From positions 87,099,921 through 87,163,920 of the forward strand of contig CM044499.1 of NCBI GenBank assembly GCA_024364805.1: DNA of 64,000 bases, read 5' to 3'. This DNA comes from Euprymna scolopes (taxonomy: Eukaryota > Mollusca > Cephalopoda > Sepiida > Sepiolidae). The translations under genes were made by a program, and so were the position numbers. Numbering within the stretch: the stretch's first letter is position 1; the number at the start of each line of letters is the position of its first letter. The notes beneath the pieces were generated by a model, which ran no database searches, was not told the origin of the DNA, and saw nothing but the letters and a program-made list of their open reading frames with translations. This document shows positions 34,904 through 46,333 of this stretch, piece by piece.

Positions 34904-35604
34904 AAGTTTTAATGTAGGGATTCTGGTAATTGTGCTTGAAAAAGGAGCCTGACTTTCAAGCGTGCCGGAGGCTGACCCTGCATGTGTCGGTTGAGGTATA
35001 AAAACGCAAAACAGATACAATACTCCCGCTATTCTAAAAAAAAGGCTTACTTATATATTTGGGCAAAATATTAAGATATTTTTTATTAATATATTTGTTC
35101 AAACATATTTTTTTTTCAAATATAAGTATTATATTTTTTAATGTACTTTATTTAAATATACTTTATTTAAACCTGTGTAATCTATTACGATCTTTGTTGG
35201 CAAAAACTATTTTCTGTTGCACATTCACATTTTTGAAATGCTAAAACTGTAAAAAATGTGACACATTCATAGGTTTTTATTTTTTTATTTGTTTTTTCCA
35301 TGTTTCTGTAAATAAATATATATTTAAAATATGTAAACATGTTGACAAAATATATAACATTAACTTAAATAAACATAGTTATTTAAAGAATGTGCGAATA
35401 AATAATTGATAAAAAAAGTTAACGTATGTTTATATATTTTTGATATGAGGGGGGTGAAAAAAACATAAAATATATTTTAAAATTGTATTCGTTTTTTGCT
35501 TCCATGCCTCAATTGGGACACGGGTGCCAGCTTCCGGCATGATTGGGGGTTGGGGTCTGGTTTTATGCACAATTACCGGGATTCCTAGTAAAACTTGTTT
35601 ATTT
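34904..35604. mobile_element. foldback element with 120-bp inverted arms
   Basis: 34904-35027 and the reverse complement of 35487-35604 share AAGTTTTA, GGTAATTGTGC, CATGCCGGAAGCTG-like and GTGTC...TTGAGG in the same order at roughly 65-70 percent identity. The arms are GC-richer than the AT-rich 460-bp centre, which contains a 61-residue Phe/Leu frame of no significance. It may be one foldback transposon or two inserted copies of the same short repeat in opposite orientation. Confidence 0.55.
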
Positions 35605-36446
35605 GAATATCATAGACAACAACTAATCCTTGTTTGTATAAGCCTTGCTATTGCATATATAAAATTTAAATAGTGGGTGTAGTATATAATTTCAAATATG
35701 GAAATTACAATTTCTTTTTCTTTTTGTTACTACTCTCCCCATACTTTGATACCAAAATCCAATATTCTCATCTTTAATATATTTTTACCACTTTTTCAAG
35801 TTGTTGTGGATTATAAAATAAACCCCAAATGTTGTTTTGAAAAACTTGAATTTTGTCTAGAGAAGGCTGTGAAAAACTTTGAAAGTCCTGGAAAATTGGC
35901 ATTGAAAATCTGTACTAACCCTGTCTTTGAAAACTGTTTATATTAATAATCAATTTTCTACGGGAGAAAAACCTAATATTTTATCAGGATCTATAAAAAG
36001 TGTTTGTAACAAAAAGAAAATGAAATGGATGTAACTTGTTAGTTGGTTTGTTGTTTTTGTTTTACGGCATATCAACCCTTTTCAGGTTATTTAATGCCGA
36101 ATCCAGTGATTTTGATGAACAATTTTTTAATAGAGCATATTTATTTTTTTTAAGTCGGTTTCCATTTACCCAATACTTGGGACCTTAATAGGTACTACCA
36201 GTCTGGGTCAGAGTGTACCTGGGAGCAATGGCAATTAAAGGGTGGCTCCACACTCCCCAAAGCCTGCAAGCTGGGGCCTCACCATCGGATATAGTTTAAG
36301 GTTATATCCAGGACCGGATGTAACTTGTAATTTTATAATTATAATACATGCATAGACCGGTGGTTTATCTAAATAAGATTAGATAAATTAGATTAGATAA
36401 ATTAGATAAAAGGAAGAAAATCTAATCAAACAAATTTAAACACCAT

Positions 36447-36448
<2 letters not shown>
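35605..36448. other. unassigned, includes a GC-richer patch
   Basis: 35860-35930 carries the AACTTTGAAAGTCCTGGAAA type of low-complexity repeat seen in many animal genomes. 36160-36320 is a GC-richer patch (TGGGTCAGAGTGTACCTGGG, CTGCAAGCTGGGGCC) resembling no element I can name. 36370-36420 is a short ATTAGATAA repeat. Confidence 0.4.

Positions 36449-36540
<92 letters not shown>
36449..36540. repeat. (TA)n microsatellite
   Basis: About 90 bases of AT with one CATA interruption near the end. Confidence 0.9.
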
Positions 36541-36541
<1 letters not shown>

Positions 36542-36921
36542 TTAAAGCAAAATCTCATTTTCAGTCACGAAGGACGTATTATAGCAGTAAGGTTATGAAT
36601 TTGCAATATTTCTTTTCTGGGTGCAAGTGCTAATATTATATTTATTTCAGTTTTTCATCTTTATCTTTATTTCATTGTTTTATTAATTGTGTAAATGGTT
36701 TTCTCGTGGAAAAATGTGCCGATTCCATCTGGCAAGTTCATTTAGAATATATTTTGTTTTATTTTTTATATTAGATTTTTTGTCCATAAATGTTGTTTGT
36801 ATGTTCCAAGTTGATAGCCTTAACAGATTAGGCAATTATATTCATTTTCAGTTAGGGAGAGGGGAATCTTTCACCATACCTTCCCTTAAATACGCCAAAT
36901 GGGCTTTTATTAAGTACAATA
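36541..36921. other. AT-rich DNA, nothing recognised
   Basis: The plus frame at 36687-36932 (81 residues, Phe-rich) runs into the LINE's 5' edge and has no domain. Confidence 0.45.
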
Positions 36922-39900
36922 CTTTTTTTTAATGGAGAGTAGACAATGAATTTTAGATGCGTTATCGACAGTTCCCGTTACTCTCGCTTCTCTTTATTTG
37001 TCAGTCACTCCTCATTTTTAATGAGAGATTTTTCTGACAAAGGGTGAAGAAAAAGCTGTTTTCTAGGTTGGCAGTATTTTGCACGAACAGTTGCCAGAAA
37101 TGTCGGAAACTTTCTGTTTCTATGTCTATCCTCATAGCCATGTCACTAGTAAGGGTGCTAGAGGTAAACGTTGTATCTGGGCTGAAGTTATCCGCCTGAT
37201 AGTCAGGGGCCCGAACCTTGGATTAAGCACTAAGGAGGCTGTCCTATCAGCAGGTGAAAAGTACTGGGGCTGCTGTATTGCCATTTGGTGAATAAATTCT
37301 GGACCATGTAGTAAGTAATTGTTACGGCTTTACCTTTTCATGTGTTACAAAAAAAATTTCTTCATTTCTATTTCTCTCTTACTTTCCTTCCTTGCCCTGC
37401 TTCAAGCAAATCTGTCGACCTAGTCCACAAATCCCAAAACTCCATCATGAAAAGTTTCAATAAAAATACACGATTAAACCCGGATCTGAAACTTCCAACG
37501 TAGACCCCCACTACCATGTCTCCTTCTCAAACATCAGGAGCCTACGTTCTAACCTTCCAGAGATTGAAACCCAATTACAGGAAACTAAACCAGACATATT
37601 ATTTCTAAGCAAAACTGGCATTGGACAGACTAGTTCCCTAGATGAGTTCGTAATTAAAGAATACTCTAATTTAAATTCCAAATCTGACTCCCAAGATCGC
37701 CATGGACATGAAATATGTGCCTATATAAAAGATGACTTTCCATGTCTCCAGAGAAGATCCTAACTTACCCTATATGTGCTTCCGGGTTGAACTTGCTCAA
37801 ACTACTGCATTTATATTTGCTCTCTATCGCCCCTACAACAGCGGAGTTACGGAGTTAGGACTGATGATGAGGGGAGGTACTGTCATGATTCCTCCATTGC
37901 TTATGACCTCACTCAGATTGTTCACGAACCCAGCCGTATGCCCGATACTAACGGCTAGTATGCAAGTCTCCTAGACCTCTTTCTCACAACTTGCCCTGAA
38001 CTGTGTTCAGGTTCTGTTCTGTCTCCACTTGGATCTTCCAATCAGTTAAGATAAAAATGAAAAGTAAGTCCTCAGATCTACCTCTCCATCGTACAGTATA
38101 TCGATACTCTATGACTGACTGAGATAGCTTCCGTACATTTATATCAGATCTACCTCTGCATTCCATGTTCAAAAAGGGTGTGTCCTCTATAGTATCAGAC
38201 CTGACCAAATGGTTAATTGTAGGTATAGACCGTTTCGATAAAATTCCAGAAAAACCTAACAGCCAGCCGTGGTTCTCTCCAGAATGTGCTGCTGCCATTG
38301 CACACAGAAATCACTGTTTCCACTGCTTCCAACCTAATAGATGTATGGAAACTAAAGCAGCTTTCAGGACTGCCAGCAACCATTGTAAAAAAGTAATAAA
38401 GAACGCAAGAGAGTTGTATGCTCAGTCCGTCAAGTCCAAAGTAGCTGAGTAGCGATTTGGTTCCCACCAGTTTTGGCAAATAGCAAACAGGATTCTGAAC
38501 AGAAGCGTGTGCTCTATTCCAACTATAATCAATGGACCTGAGGTAATCTCGTCAGCATCAGACACAGCCAAACTCTTTGCCAAGAACTTTGCAGCTAATT
38601 CTACCCTTTGCGACAAAGGCTGCCAACCGCTAATATTTCCTCCTATATCAGAAAACACTCTATGTGATATACAAATATCTGTACGTGATGTTGCCAAGCT
38701 AATTTAAAACTTTGATTCCAGTAAAGCAACCGGTCCTGCCGGTATTCCAACTATAGTACTCAAAAGACTTCAACCAGAACTAGTGCCCATACTTACAAAA
38801 CTGTTTAAACGTTGTCTTAAGGAGAATTGTTTCTCATAACCTTGGAAAATCTCATCAGTATACCCTGTATTTAAGAATTCCGGTGATCGCTCATCTTCCT
38901 CTCAGTAAGTCTCCTGTGTGCCATGAGTAAGTTGCTAGAATCTGTGCTAAATAGAGAAGTAATCAACCATCTCAGCAATAATAATCTTCTTAGTGACACG
39001 CAATATGGTTTCCGTTCTGCTAGATCTACAGCAGATGTGCTTACAGTTATATCTCATAGGATTAGCGAATCTTTCGATGGAGGGCAATTGCTCTTGACAT
39101 ATCAAAGACTTTGGATAGATTGACATAAAGGTTTACTTTACAAGATCTCCAGCTACGGTATAGCTGGAAATGTCTTCTCAATTATTAAATAATTTCTCTC
39201 TGATAGGTTCATAAGAGTAGTGGTTGATGGACAGAAATCAGAAACTCACAGTATTAATGCTGGAGTCCCTGGGTCCAACTCTCTTTCTGATCTACATTAA
39301 TGATCTTCCAAATCACATCCTTACATCATTCGTAGATCCTGATGACACTAATATCTATGGTAGCAGACAGTAGACGACCAAGTTCTCTTTGATTCTTTCT
39401 CCTCTGATCTTGAGCCAGTGGTACAATGGAAAAAGAGGTGGCTTGTTACTTTTAATGCATCTAAAATCAAGCTTTTATCTTTACATCATCAACGCTCTGA
39501 TCCTCATATGGCATCAATTGAAATGAATGGCTCACGTATTGGAAGGCCTCATGTTTTGACAAGCTTCTGGGCTTTACTTTTACTCCCGATCTTAAATGGA
39601 ACACAGATATTAAATCTGTTGCCAAGGCCGCTGAAAAAATGGTGGGATCCTTCTATCGATCCAGAAGATATCTCACTGCTGATGCAATTTTCTATCTATA
39701 TAAGAGCCACGTACGTCTAAGGATGGAGTACTGTTGTCACATTTGGACAGGAGCTGCTAGAAAGAACTTATCCTGCTTGATAGAGTTCAAAATAGACTTC
39801 GTAGCCTCGTAGGAGATGTCCTTTTCTCTTCCCTGCAACCTCTTTTTCACAGAAGAAATGTTGCGAGTTTATCTCTGCTTTATCGTTATTTGCATGGCAA

Positions 39901-40284
39901 GTGTTCGCCTGAGCTTCAATCTATGGTCCCCCATCGCCGAACTTTCACAACAAAAAACCTCTAGCAGAAAACACTATCACTAATTTCCCCCACTCTTTAT
40001 CTGTGCCTAAACCTAAACATAGATTCCATGAGCAAAGCTTCTTTCTTAAAACTGCACGCCTATGGAATTGTCTTCCGTTTTCCTTCTTTCCAGTTGACTA
40101 CAATATGGTTGTCTTCAAGTCTAACGTAAACAAGTTTTTGATGAGCCGTTCTATATTAATTTACAAATTTACCGAATTTACATCACTAACAATTACTATA
40201 TTGTCCAATTTCTACTGTCTCTTTAACCTTTATCCTCGATTGGCCTCTTCGCCTGGATAAGTGGTGATACCCATGTAAAAAAAA
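36922..40284 (+). mobile_element. LINE family A, longest copy (about 3.36 kb)
   Basis: The 5' edge matches the copy at 22655. Order: leader ORF (37079-37291); endonuclease remnants (NIRSLRSNLPEIETQL-type near 37540, ILFLSKTGIGQTSSLDEFVI, ELAQTTAFIFALYRPYNSGV) that are shortened near 37850; linker FSPECAAAIAHRNHCFHCFQ and NARELYAQSVKSKV; RT motifs LLESVLNREVINHL, NNNLLSDTQYGFRSARSTAD, LTVISHRISESFDGG, a VPG-NSLSDL-like motif B, and FVDPDDTNIYG where FADDT is expected. Then come KRWLVTFNASKIKLLSLHHQ, YCCHIWTGAARK-type and the C-terminal FHEQSFFLKTARLWNCLPFS. The 3' UTR ends TTATCCTCGATTGGCC...GGTGATACCCATGTAAAA. Stops and frameshifts are scattered throughout. Confidence 0.9.
37079..37291 (+). 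CDS. conserved leader ORF of LINE family A (second copy)
   Basis: A 70-codon frame containing MSETFCFYVYPHSHVTSKGA, EVIRLIVRGPNLGLSTKEAV and KYWGCCIAIW. Its last 62 residues align with 22835-23023. Conserved Cys, His and Trp residues and absence of a frameshift in either copy hint at past coding constraint. No known domain is visible. Confidence 0.4.
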   Translation: MHEQLPEMSETFCFYVYPHSHVTSKGARGKRCIWAEVIRLIVRGPNLGLSTKEAVLSAGEKYWGCCIAIW

Positions 40285-40327
40285 GTTTTGCTTTGATTAA
40301 GATTATATTTTCATCGGGTTCATTTAT

Positions 40328-40330
<3 letters not shown>

Positions 40331-40358
<28 letters not shown>
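40331..40358. repeat. (CA)n microsatellite at a sequence gap
   Basis: About 14 CA units run into the gap. Confidence 0.9.
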
Positions 40359-40818
40359 NNNNNNNNNNNNNNNNNNNNNNNNNNNNNNNNNNNNNNNNNN
40401 NNNNNNNNNNNNNNNNNNNNNNNNNNNNNNNNNNNNNNNNNNNNNNNNNNNNNNNNNNNNNNNNNNNNNNNNNNNNNNNNNNNNNNNNNNNNNNNNNNNN
40501 NNNNNNNNNNNNNNNNNNNNNNNNNNNNNNNNNNNNNNNNNNNNNNNNNNNNNNNNNNNNNNNNNNNNNNNNNNNNNNNNNNNNNNNNNNNNNNNNNNNN
40601 NNNNNNNNNNNNNNNNNNNNNNNNNNNNNNNNNNNNNNNNNNNNNNNNNNNNNNNNNNNNNNNNNNNNNNNNNNNNNNNNNNNNNNNNNNNNNNNNNNNN
40701 NNNNNNNNNNNNNNNNNNNNNNNNNNNNNNNNNNNNNNNNNNNNNNNNNNNNNNNNNNNNNNNNNNNNNNNNNNNNNNNNNNNNNNNNNNNNNNNNNNNN
40801 NNNNNNNNNNNNNNNNNN
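40359..40818. other. assembly gap, 460 N
   Basis: Undetermined bases, bounded by (CA)n on the left and (TA)n (40819-40846) on the right. The gap probably lies inside a compound microsatellite. Long frames that cross it are artefacts. Confidence 0.99.
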
Positions 40819-40849
<31 letters not shown>

Positions 40850-41251
40850 TGTTGTATACATGTGTCTGTGTGTGTGTTTGCAACTAATTTGTGTACGCTT
40901 TCTGTCTCGGTATGATTGAGTCAAGTGAAAAACGTTTTTTAACAATTCGATTAAAGAAAATTGAATTTGGTTCGATTGGATTTTAATGAAATAAAAACGA
41001 AGTTTATTGAGGAGATGTTCCCCATTTCTTAACCCGAATGAAAACGTAGATAAAAAAATGTTTTTGTTTAACTTAAAAGTCTTTATCAAATAAACGAGGA
41101 CGACATTCTTATTTGCCAAACCAATAATAGCGTGATCAATATTTTCTGGCTCCAAACGAATAGTATCTCTCCGTTTCCCGAATGATGTGCCATCGAACAT
41201 CAACGGCCAGATAAATGTGACACGCTGCCTGTACAGCTTTATGAAAAACAT
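40850..41251 (-). other. GC-richer antisense frame, possible exon or unknown repeat
   Basis: On the minus strand from 41251 the frame starts MFFIKLYRQRVTFIWPLMFD and continues SFGKRRDTIRLEPENIDHAI and IGLANKNVVLVYLI before becoming Lys/Phe/Asn-rich. The first 60 codons are GC-richer than their surroundings and use varied codons, unlike chance frames here. I recognise no family. No clear splice sites or conserved partner are visible in the window, so it may equally be an element scrap. Confidence 0.25.
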
Positions 41252-41770
41252 ATGCTACGTTCTTTGCAAAGTGTATATTCTCAGGCAAAACATGTTCGAA
41301 GACATTAAATTCCATACTTTTAGAAAGTTTTAGATGAAGATAAATAAATTGTATTATTTAGATTATTCGAATTGCTATTCTCATCTTGGTTGTTTTATTT
41401 TTACAAAGCTTTGACCACCGTAATATCCGACCTTTCATCAAGTGCAATTATTCAAACTCCGGAACGAAACATCGAATTTGAGAACCCATAAAAAGTTTTG
41501 AATCGAATTCTTTATTTAATTTACGATAGTGTATTGTTGTACTTTCTTAGCTATTTTCTTGCAGATGTATTAATTATTTTATTATACTTAATCATTGCGT
41601 TTAGTAAGGATTTTATCTTCAATTGCCATAATATTGTTGAACTCTTGCCCATTACGCCATGGGTAACTATTGATTCAGAAAAGGTTCTATTAGAAAGTTT
41701 CTATTTTGTTACTCGAAATACGCAAGTGTGGGCAGCCATACAACATATATTACGTACACAGATGCATCAT
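41252..41770. other. AT-rich DNA, nothing recognised
   Basis: The plus frame at 41498-41773 (91 residues) is hydrophobic at its start and runs into the LINE-A scrap. No domain seen. Confidence 0.4.
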
Positions 41771-42545
41771 TAATCGACATTTATCAAGATGATACTAACA
41801 TTTATGGAACCGGAAGATCATATTAATCTGGCTTGGAGCACGTTACAATTGTGTAAAAATTGCTAGTTACATTTAGTGCATCCAAAACCAGACCTCTATC
41901 TTTTCACCACTTGCGCTCTGATTCTAATTAAAATGAACAGATATCTTCTTCATGAAGCAGCCTGCTTCAACAAACTTCTGGTACTGATTTTTTTCTTGAC
42001 AGTACCTCACTCCCGACGCAATCCCCTAACTATACCCGAGTCAAATACGTCCTAAGATAAAATACTGTTTGCACATCTGGGAAGGAGTAAGAGTACCGCT
42101 TCCTGCTTTGACAAGATACCAAACATTGAAATCTAGAGGGCGAGGACATTTTCACCTCCCTACGTCCTCTTTTTCACCTAAGAGACGTTGTGATTATTTC
42201 TGTTTTATCGTTACTTTTATGGTAGGTGATCGACTTAGTTTCAATCTTCCTTGTAAAACATTCGTAACAAATACTTGTCCAGCTAAAACAACTGTCACTA
42301 ATTTTCCACATACTCTATCTGTGACTAAAACTAAACGAAAATTCCATAAATAAAGTTTCTCTTCCAGAAATCCTGTTCTATGAAACACGGCTTACTATAA
42401 CATAGCCATTTTCAAGTTTAATGTAAACAAGTTATTGTTGCGCATTCCTTTTATATATTAAACCATACCCAAGTTCCAGCATTACTGACTCTTTGACTCT
42501 TATCCTAGAGTGGCTTCCCGGCATTAATAAGCGGTAATTCCTTAA
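41771..42545 (+). mobile_element. LINE family A copy, 3' part only
   Basis: The copy begins at the RT motif C (YQDDTNIYGTGRSY in one frame). It continues with LLVTFSASKTRPLSFHHL-like, LTPDAIP-like, YCLHIWEGVRV-like and the C-terminal tail. The 3' UTR retains CTTATCCTAGAGTGGC...TAATAAGCGGTAATTCCTTAATAATAA. It is more diverged than the copy ending at 40284 and is a typical 5'-truncated insertion. Confidence 0.75.
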
Positions 42546-42550
42546 TAATA

Positions 42551-42622
42551 ATCTCTCTCTTTCTCTTGCTTTATCTCTCTATCTGTTTCTCCCTCTCGCT
42601 TTCTCCTTCTCCCTCTCTCTTT
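42551..42622. repeat. (CT)n-rich tract
   Basis: CTCT and CTTT runs follow the LINE-A tail. Confidence 0.8.
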
Positions 42623-43282
42623 TAATAACTCATCCTTGAATTGTTTCATTGGTATATTAAGCCGAAGGGTTCACAACCGTCGCAAGCCGCATTTCTGTAT
42701 GACATATCCACACAGCCTACACCGGAAATAACTAAATGATATAGCGTTAATCATTAACAACAAAATCAGCACAACGGTATATTACGTGTTTTGGATTACA
42801 TATCTTTTATTAGCTCAAATCTGCCTGGGGCTGCTGCAGTAATTACTGAACGCAAATAACTTAAAACGCCTTAATTTAATGTACTTAATAATCATTTCTT
42901 ATTCGAAATATTCAGATAGAAATTATTAAACAATTTTATACAGTACGTTTGATATTTCTAGGTAATTTGAAATTGTGCCGACTGTTTTTCTTTAAATTTC
43001 AAAGGATCAAATAAGTTTCCGAATCTAATGAAACACATATGCTTAATGATCACAAAAATATGTATTTGTTACTTAGATTACAGAACGAAATTTAAACTCG
43101 TAAAACATTGTATAAGAACGAATTTTTATATTTTCTGTAAAAGGTTTAAATTTCTCAAAAAAAAACATAAATAAATAAAATCAATTGCAAATTAACAAAG
43201 AATCATGTTTAAAACATCATACTTTTATTAAAACATTACCAATAAATAAGAAGTATGCCGTAGTTTGCTTTGTTTATCAGAT
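42623..43282. other. AT-rich DNA, nothing recognised
   Basis: No feature seen. Confidence 0.55.
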
Positions 43283-44088
43283 AAAAGGTGTGGTTGAATG
43301 CTTGTGAATACAGGAATTATTCAGTCGTTGGAAACGGAGAAATAAATAAATAATGATAAAAAATTCAAAGAGTCCAATAATCTAACTCCCCTATTTAAAA
43401 CACCGGACTGTACGAACGCACGTATTCAGTGTATCAAATCCAATGCACTATTTAAAATATATCTTATAGTGGAAGTACAATTAGGCCGTTGCATATCAGA
43501 ATCACAGAACACATCACCACAAAGACCTTGTGTTTTCGACAAACACATATCACACCCACAATCCCAATGAAAATACAATTGTTAATATATTAGAAACAGA
43601 GTAAGCTCAAGGAAACCTAAGAATAAAAGAATTCTTGCTGATAGAAAAATAAAAACCAAACATTTATAATAGAGCAAAGATATCCAACATTTTTCTTTTA
43701 AACCACAAACGAATAAATTACCTTCCTGTGGACAGAATTATAGAGTGGGTTTTCTTAGATTATAAAAAAAAACAGACTTACTTCCCATCAACAATTAACG
43801 TAATTTTCCGAGATATTCAAAAACAACGCTTTAAAACAAAAAAAAAAACAACGGTCAATTTCAATCAAATAAAAAACAACAGCAGAGAAACTTGACATAC
43901 ATTTCTTCGCTTTTGAAGGTGGGAGATTCCCTCGATATTATTTGAGGAAATATACCAACTTTAGTTATCGAAAATAAATATTTATTGAAAATTACTGGAC
44001 TCTTTGAATTATTTATCATTATTTATTTATTTATTTGTTTCCAACGACTGAATAATTGCTGCATTGGCAAGACTTCAACCACACCTTT
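43283..44088. mobile_element. foldback/MITE-like element with 98-bp inverted arms
   Basis: 43283-43381 and the reverse complement of 43991-44088 share AAAGGTGTGGTTGAA, then ATTATTCAGTCGTTGGAAAC, AAATAAATAAATAATGATAA and AATTCAAAGAGTCCA, with few differences. The 600-bp centre has no coding capacity. AT-rich flanks prevent a sure call of the target duplication. The arms are better preserved than those of the element at 34904-35604 and are unrelated to them. Confidence 0.65.
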
Positions 44089-44490
44089 ATATCAACAATA
44101 AATATTTTAATATTTCGTCTAGTTATATTAAATATAATTCAACCTAAATCTTCATATTTTCAAAAAGAACCGAGTACGTTATTTTGTTTACTTTCATATT
44201 AGAACAAATGGGATAAAACAACTCTTCAGTTAAAGGTGATATATTCAAATTTAAAATTTGGTAAAATAATATATTGAACAAAAATATAATGTATATTAAA
44301 TTAAACCGTTTTGAATACATATTTTTACTTTACATTTTTGTATTCTTTAATTGTTATCATTTATCTGATTTAGCTATTTTTTAACAATTGATTTCATGTA
44401 CAAAAATGGAGTAAATCAATTCCATGAATGAGAGCAAATAATAAATAATAATAAAATGTCATTTTAAAAATCAATATCACAAAATTTATT
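44089..44490. other. AT-rich DNA, nothing recognised
   Basis: No feature seen. Confidence 0.55.
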
Positions 44491-44865
44491 TTGATGTTCT
44501 GCTGGTTTGGCAGGCCGAGAGCAGGATCAAGGAGTTCGATAGATAATAGCGATAGAGATGCCTTCATAAAAGCGGTCAATCTCTGTGAATCCGGTGGGGC
44601 GAATTATATCCTTTCATGGAGAAGGAGCACCTGCAGACTCCTTAGCCACAACTCTTGCAAAAATACTATCCGACAAACACAAGACATTGCTAGCTTCCAG
44701 CCAATCATAGAAACATCTGGCTTTGATGTGGTTTCTTTACAAACAGAGGCTTTTGCTGTGTTTGTCGAAACTTTAGCACCTGGCGACAGACTTTGGACCT
44801 GTAACAGTGTCAACGTTGGATACCGATCAGAATGCGTCTATTTTGTCGATAAATTTGTGCTCTAA
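44491..44865 (+). other. unrecognised 124-residue open frame in a GC-richer island
   Basis: The frame starts MMFCWFGRPRAGSRSSIDNS and ends LWTCNSVNVGYRSECVYFVD plus KFVL. Composition is balanced and GC content rises sharply for about 400 bases against an AT-rich background. The opposite strand is also partly open (44604-44813). No domain, signal or splice site can be named. It could be an exon, a retroposed host fragment, or part of an element with no other copy in the window. Confidence 0.3.
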
Positions 44866-45917
44866 CCGATCGCCGTGGAAAAGAGTAAAGCAATAGGTCT
44901 CGTCAAACAGGATTACTTAATATCCTCTTAACCGGAGACCCCATGAATTGACTCGGCATTGCGTGAAATGGTGAAGCAATATGAGAAAATGTTCAGAGAA
45001 TTTTTTACTTTTTATATACAGTGGATATTTTTTCTATAAATATACACAGAAAAGTAATACAAACAAATTGAGTGGTGTGTGATCTTGATGAGTGCTGACC
45101 CTTAGAAAAGAAAATTTAAAAAGCAATTTCTTTTGTCTACGGAATAAAGTCCGTGAAAAGAAAATTAATGGGAAACAAAAAAGGATATTTCAAGTGTATA
45201 TGCGTAATCGCCCGAATTCAAAACCCGTCTATCACTTTGCTAAGTAACCGGAATTGTAAAATGAAAAACACCCAAAGCTGATTTTAACAGCGATAACATT
45301 CAACTCAGACCTCCATGAGGGATGAGAATAAAATAAATTACCGCATCTTCACGGATATATTTAGAATTGTTCATCGATATTATCTGACTTATAGAAAAAA
45401 AAGAGTCAGATTAGTATTTGATATATTCAATTCCATCAAATTCCCGCAGGTCGAATATAGAAACCGCCCTTTTCATGAAAACTAAATTCAATATCAGTCG
45501 GAAAATCTTCTTTTTTTTTTAAGTACTTTCGATTTCTTTTTAGTCAATTTCATTGAATATATTTTCGATTTTTAGTTAATAGAAGGGAACTATAGGATTT
45601 AATAGGTTTTTCTAATAATAAATCATGACAAATTAAATTGGCAATCGCTAAATAAGACATTAAGAACATTATAAGTGAAATTATTTGTATCGACGACAGC
45701 ATTTGATATTAATAAAAGCCTGAGTGCAATATAAAACTGAGTGTACTTCATTTCTGCTTATTTTCTTTGAAATTGTTTGAAAGCTTGAATAAATTTGAGG
45801 TATGATTTAAATTAAAATGGACTTGAGTGACACCTAGTATCTGTCCTTTCTAAAGACAAGTTAATGTTTTTCTACAAAAACTAGTGAAATTCAAATTTTA
45901 AGTTCGGTGTGAATTGG
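44866..45917. other. AT-rich DNA, nothing recognised
   Basis: No feature seen beyond short homopolymers. Confidence 0.55.
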
Positions 45918-46024
45918 TCTCTCTCTCTCTATCTTTCTCCCCCCTCTATCTCTCTCTCTGTATCTGTTTCACTCTCTCTCTCTCTTTCTCTCTCTCTCTA
46001 TGTCTCTCTCTCTCTCTCTCTGTT
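45918..46024. repeat. (CT)n microsatellite
   Basis: CT runs interrupted by TATCT, CCCC and GTAT. Confidence 0.9.
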
Positions 46025-46281
46025 TCAGTCCACGCAATGGATGAAAATCAATTGCTGTAATTTATGCAAATAATTACAGATGTTATTTATGTTCAAATTC
46101 GATTGACACTACGCGTATTTTCATCACTTCCTACTTTCACTTCGAACTCGAATAAATAAAATTCTGACAGAATACATAAGAATAAATGTGTATATTGATT
46201 TTATTTGATAAACATTATTATTTTAATATTTAAAAAGAAACCCGAAAAATATCATTTCATTTGCACAGTCTATAACGTATT

Positions 46282-46293
46282 ATTATAGTATTT

Positions 46294-46332
<39 letters not shown>

Positions 46333-46333
46333 A
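46282..46333. repeat. (GTA)n microsatellite
   Basis: About 17 GTA/TAG units, then degenerate GCA and GAA triplets. Confidence 0.9.

Noticed and set aside
40223-41251. A 342-residue minus-strand frame and two other long frames across the gap
   Set aside because: Most of their length is undetermined bases; only the first 60-130 codons from 41251 are real sequence, and those are treated separately.
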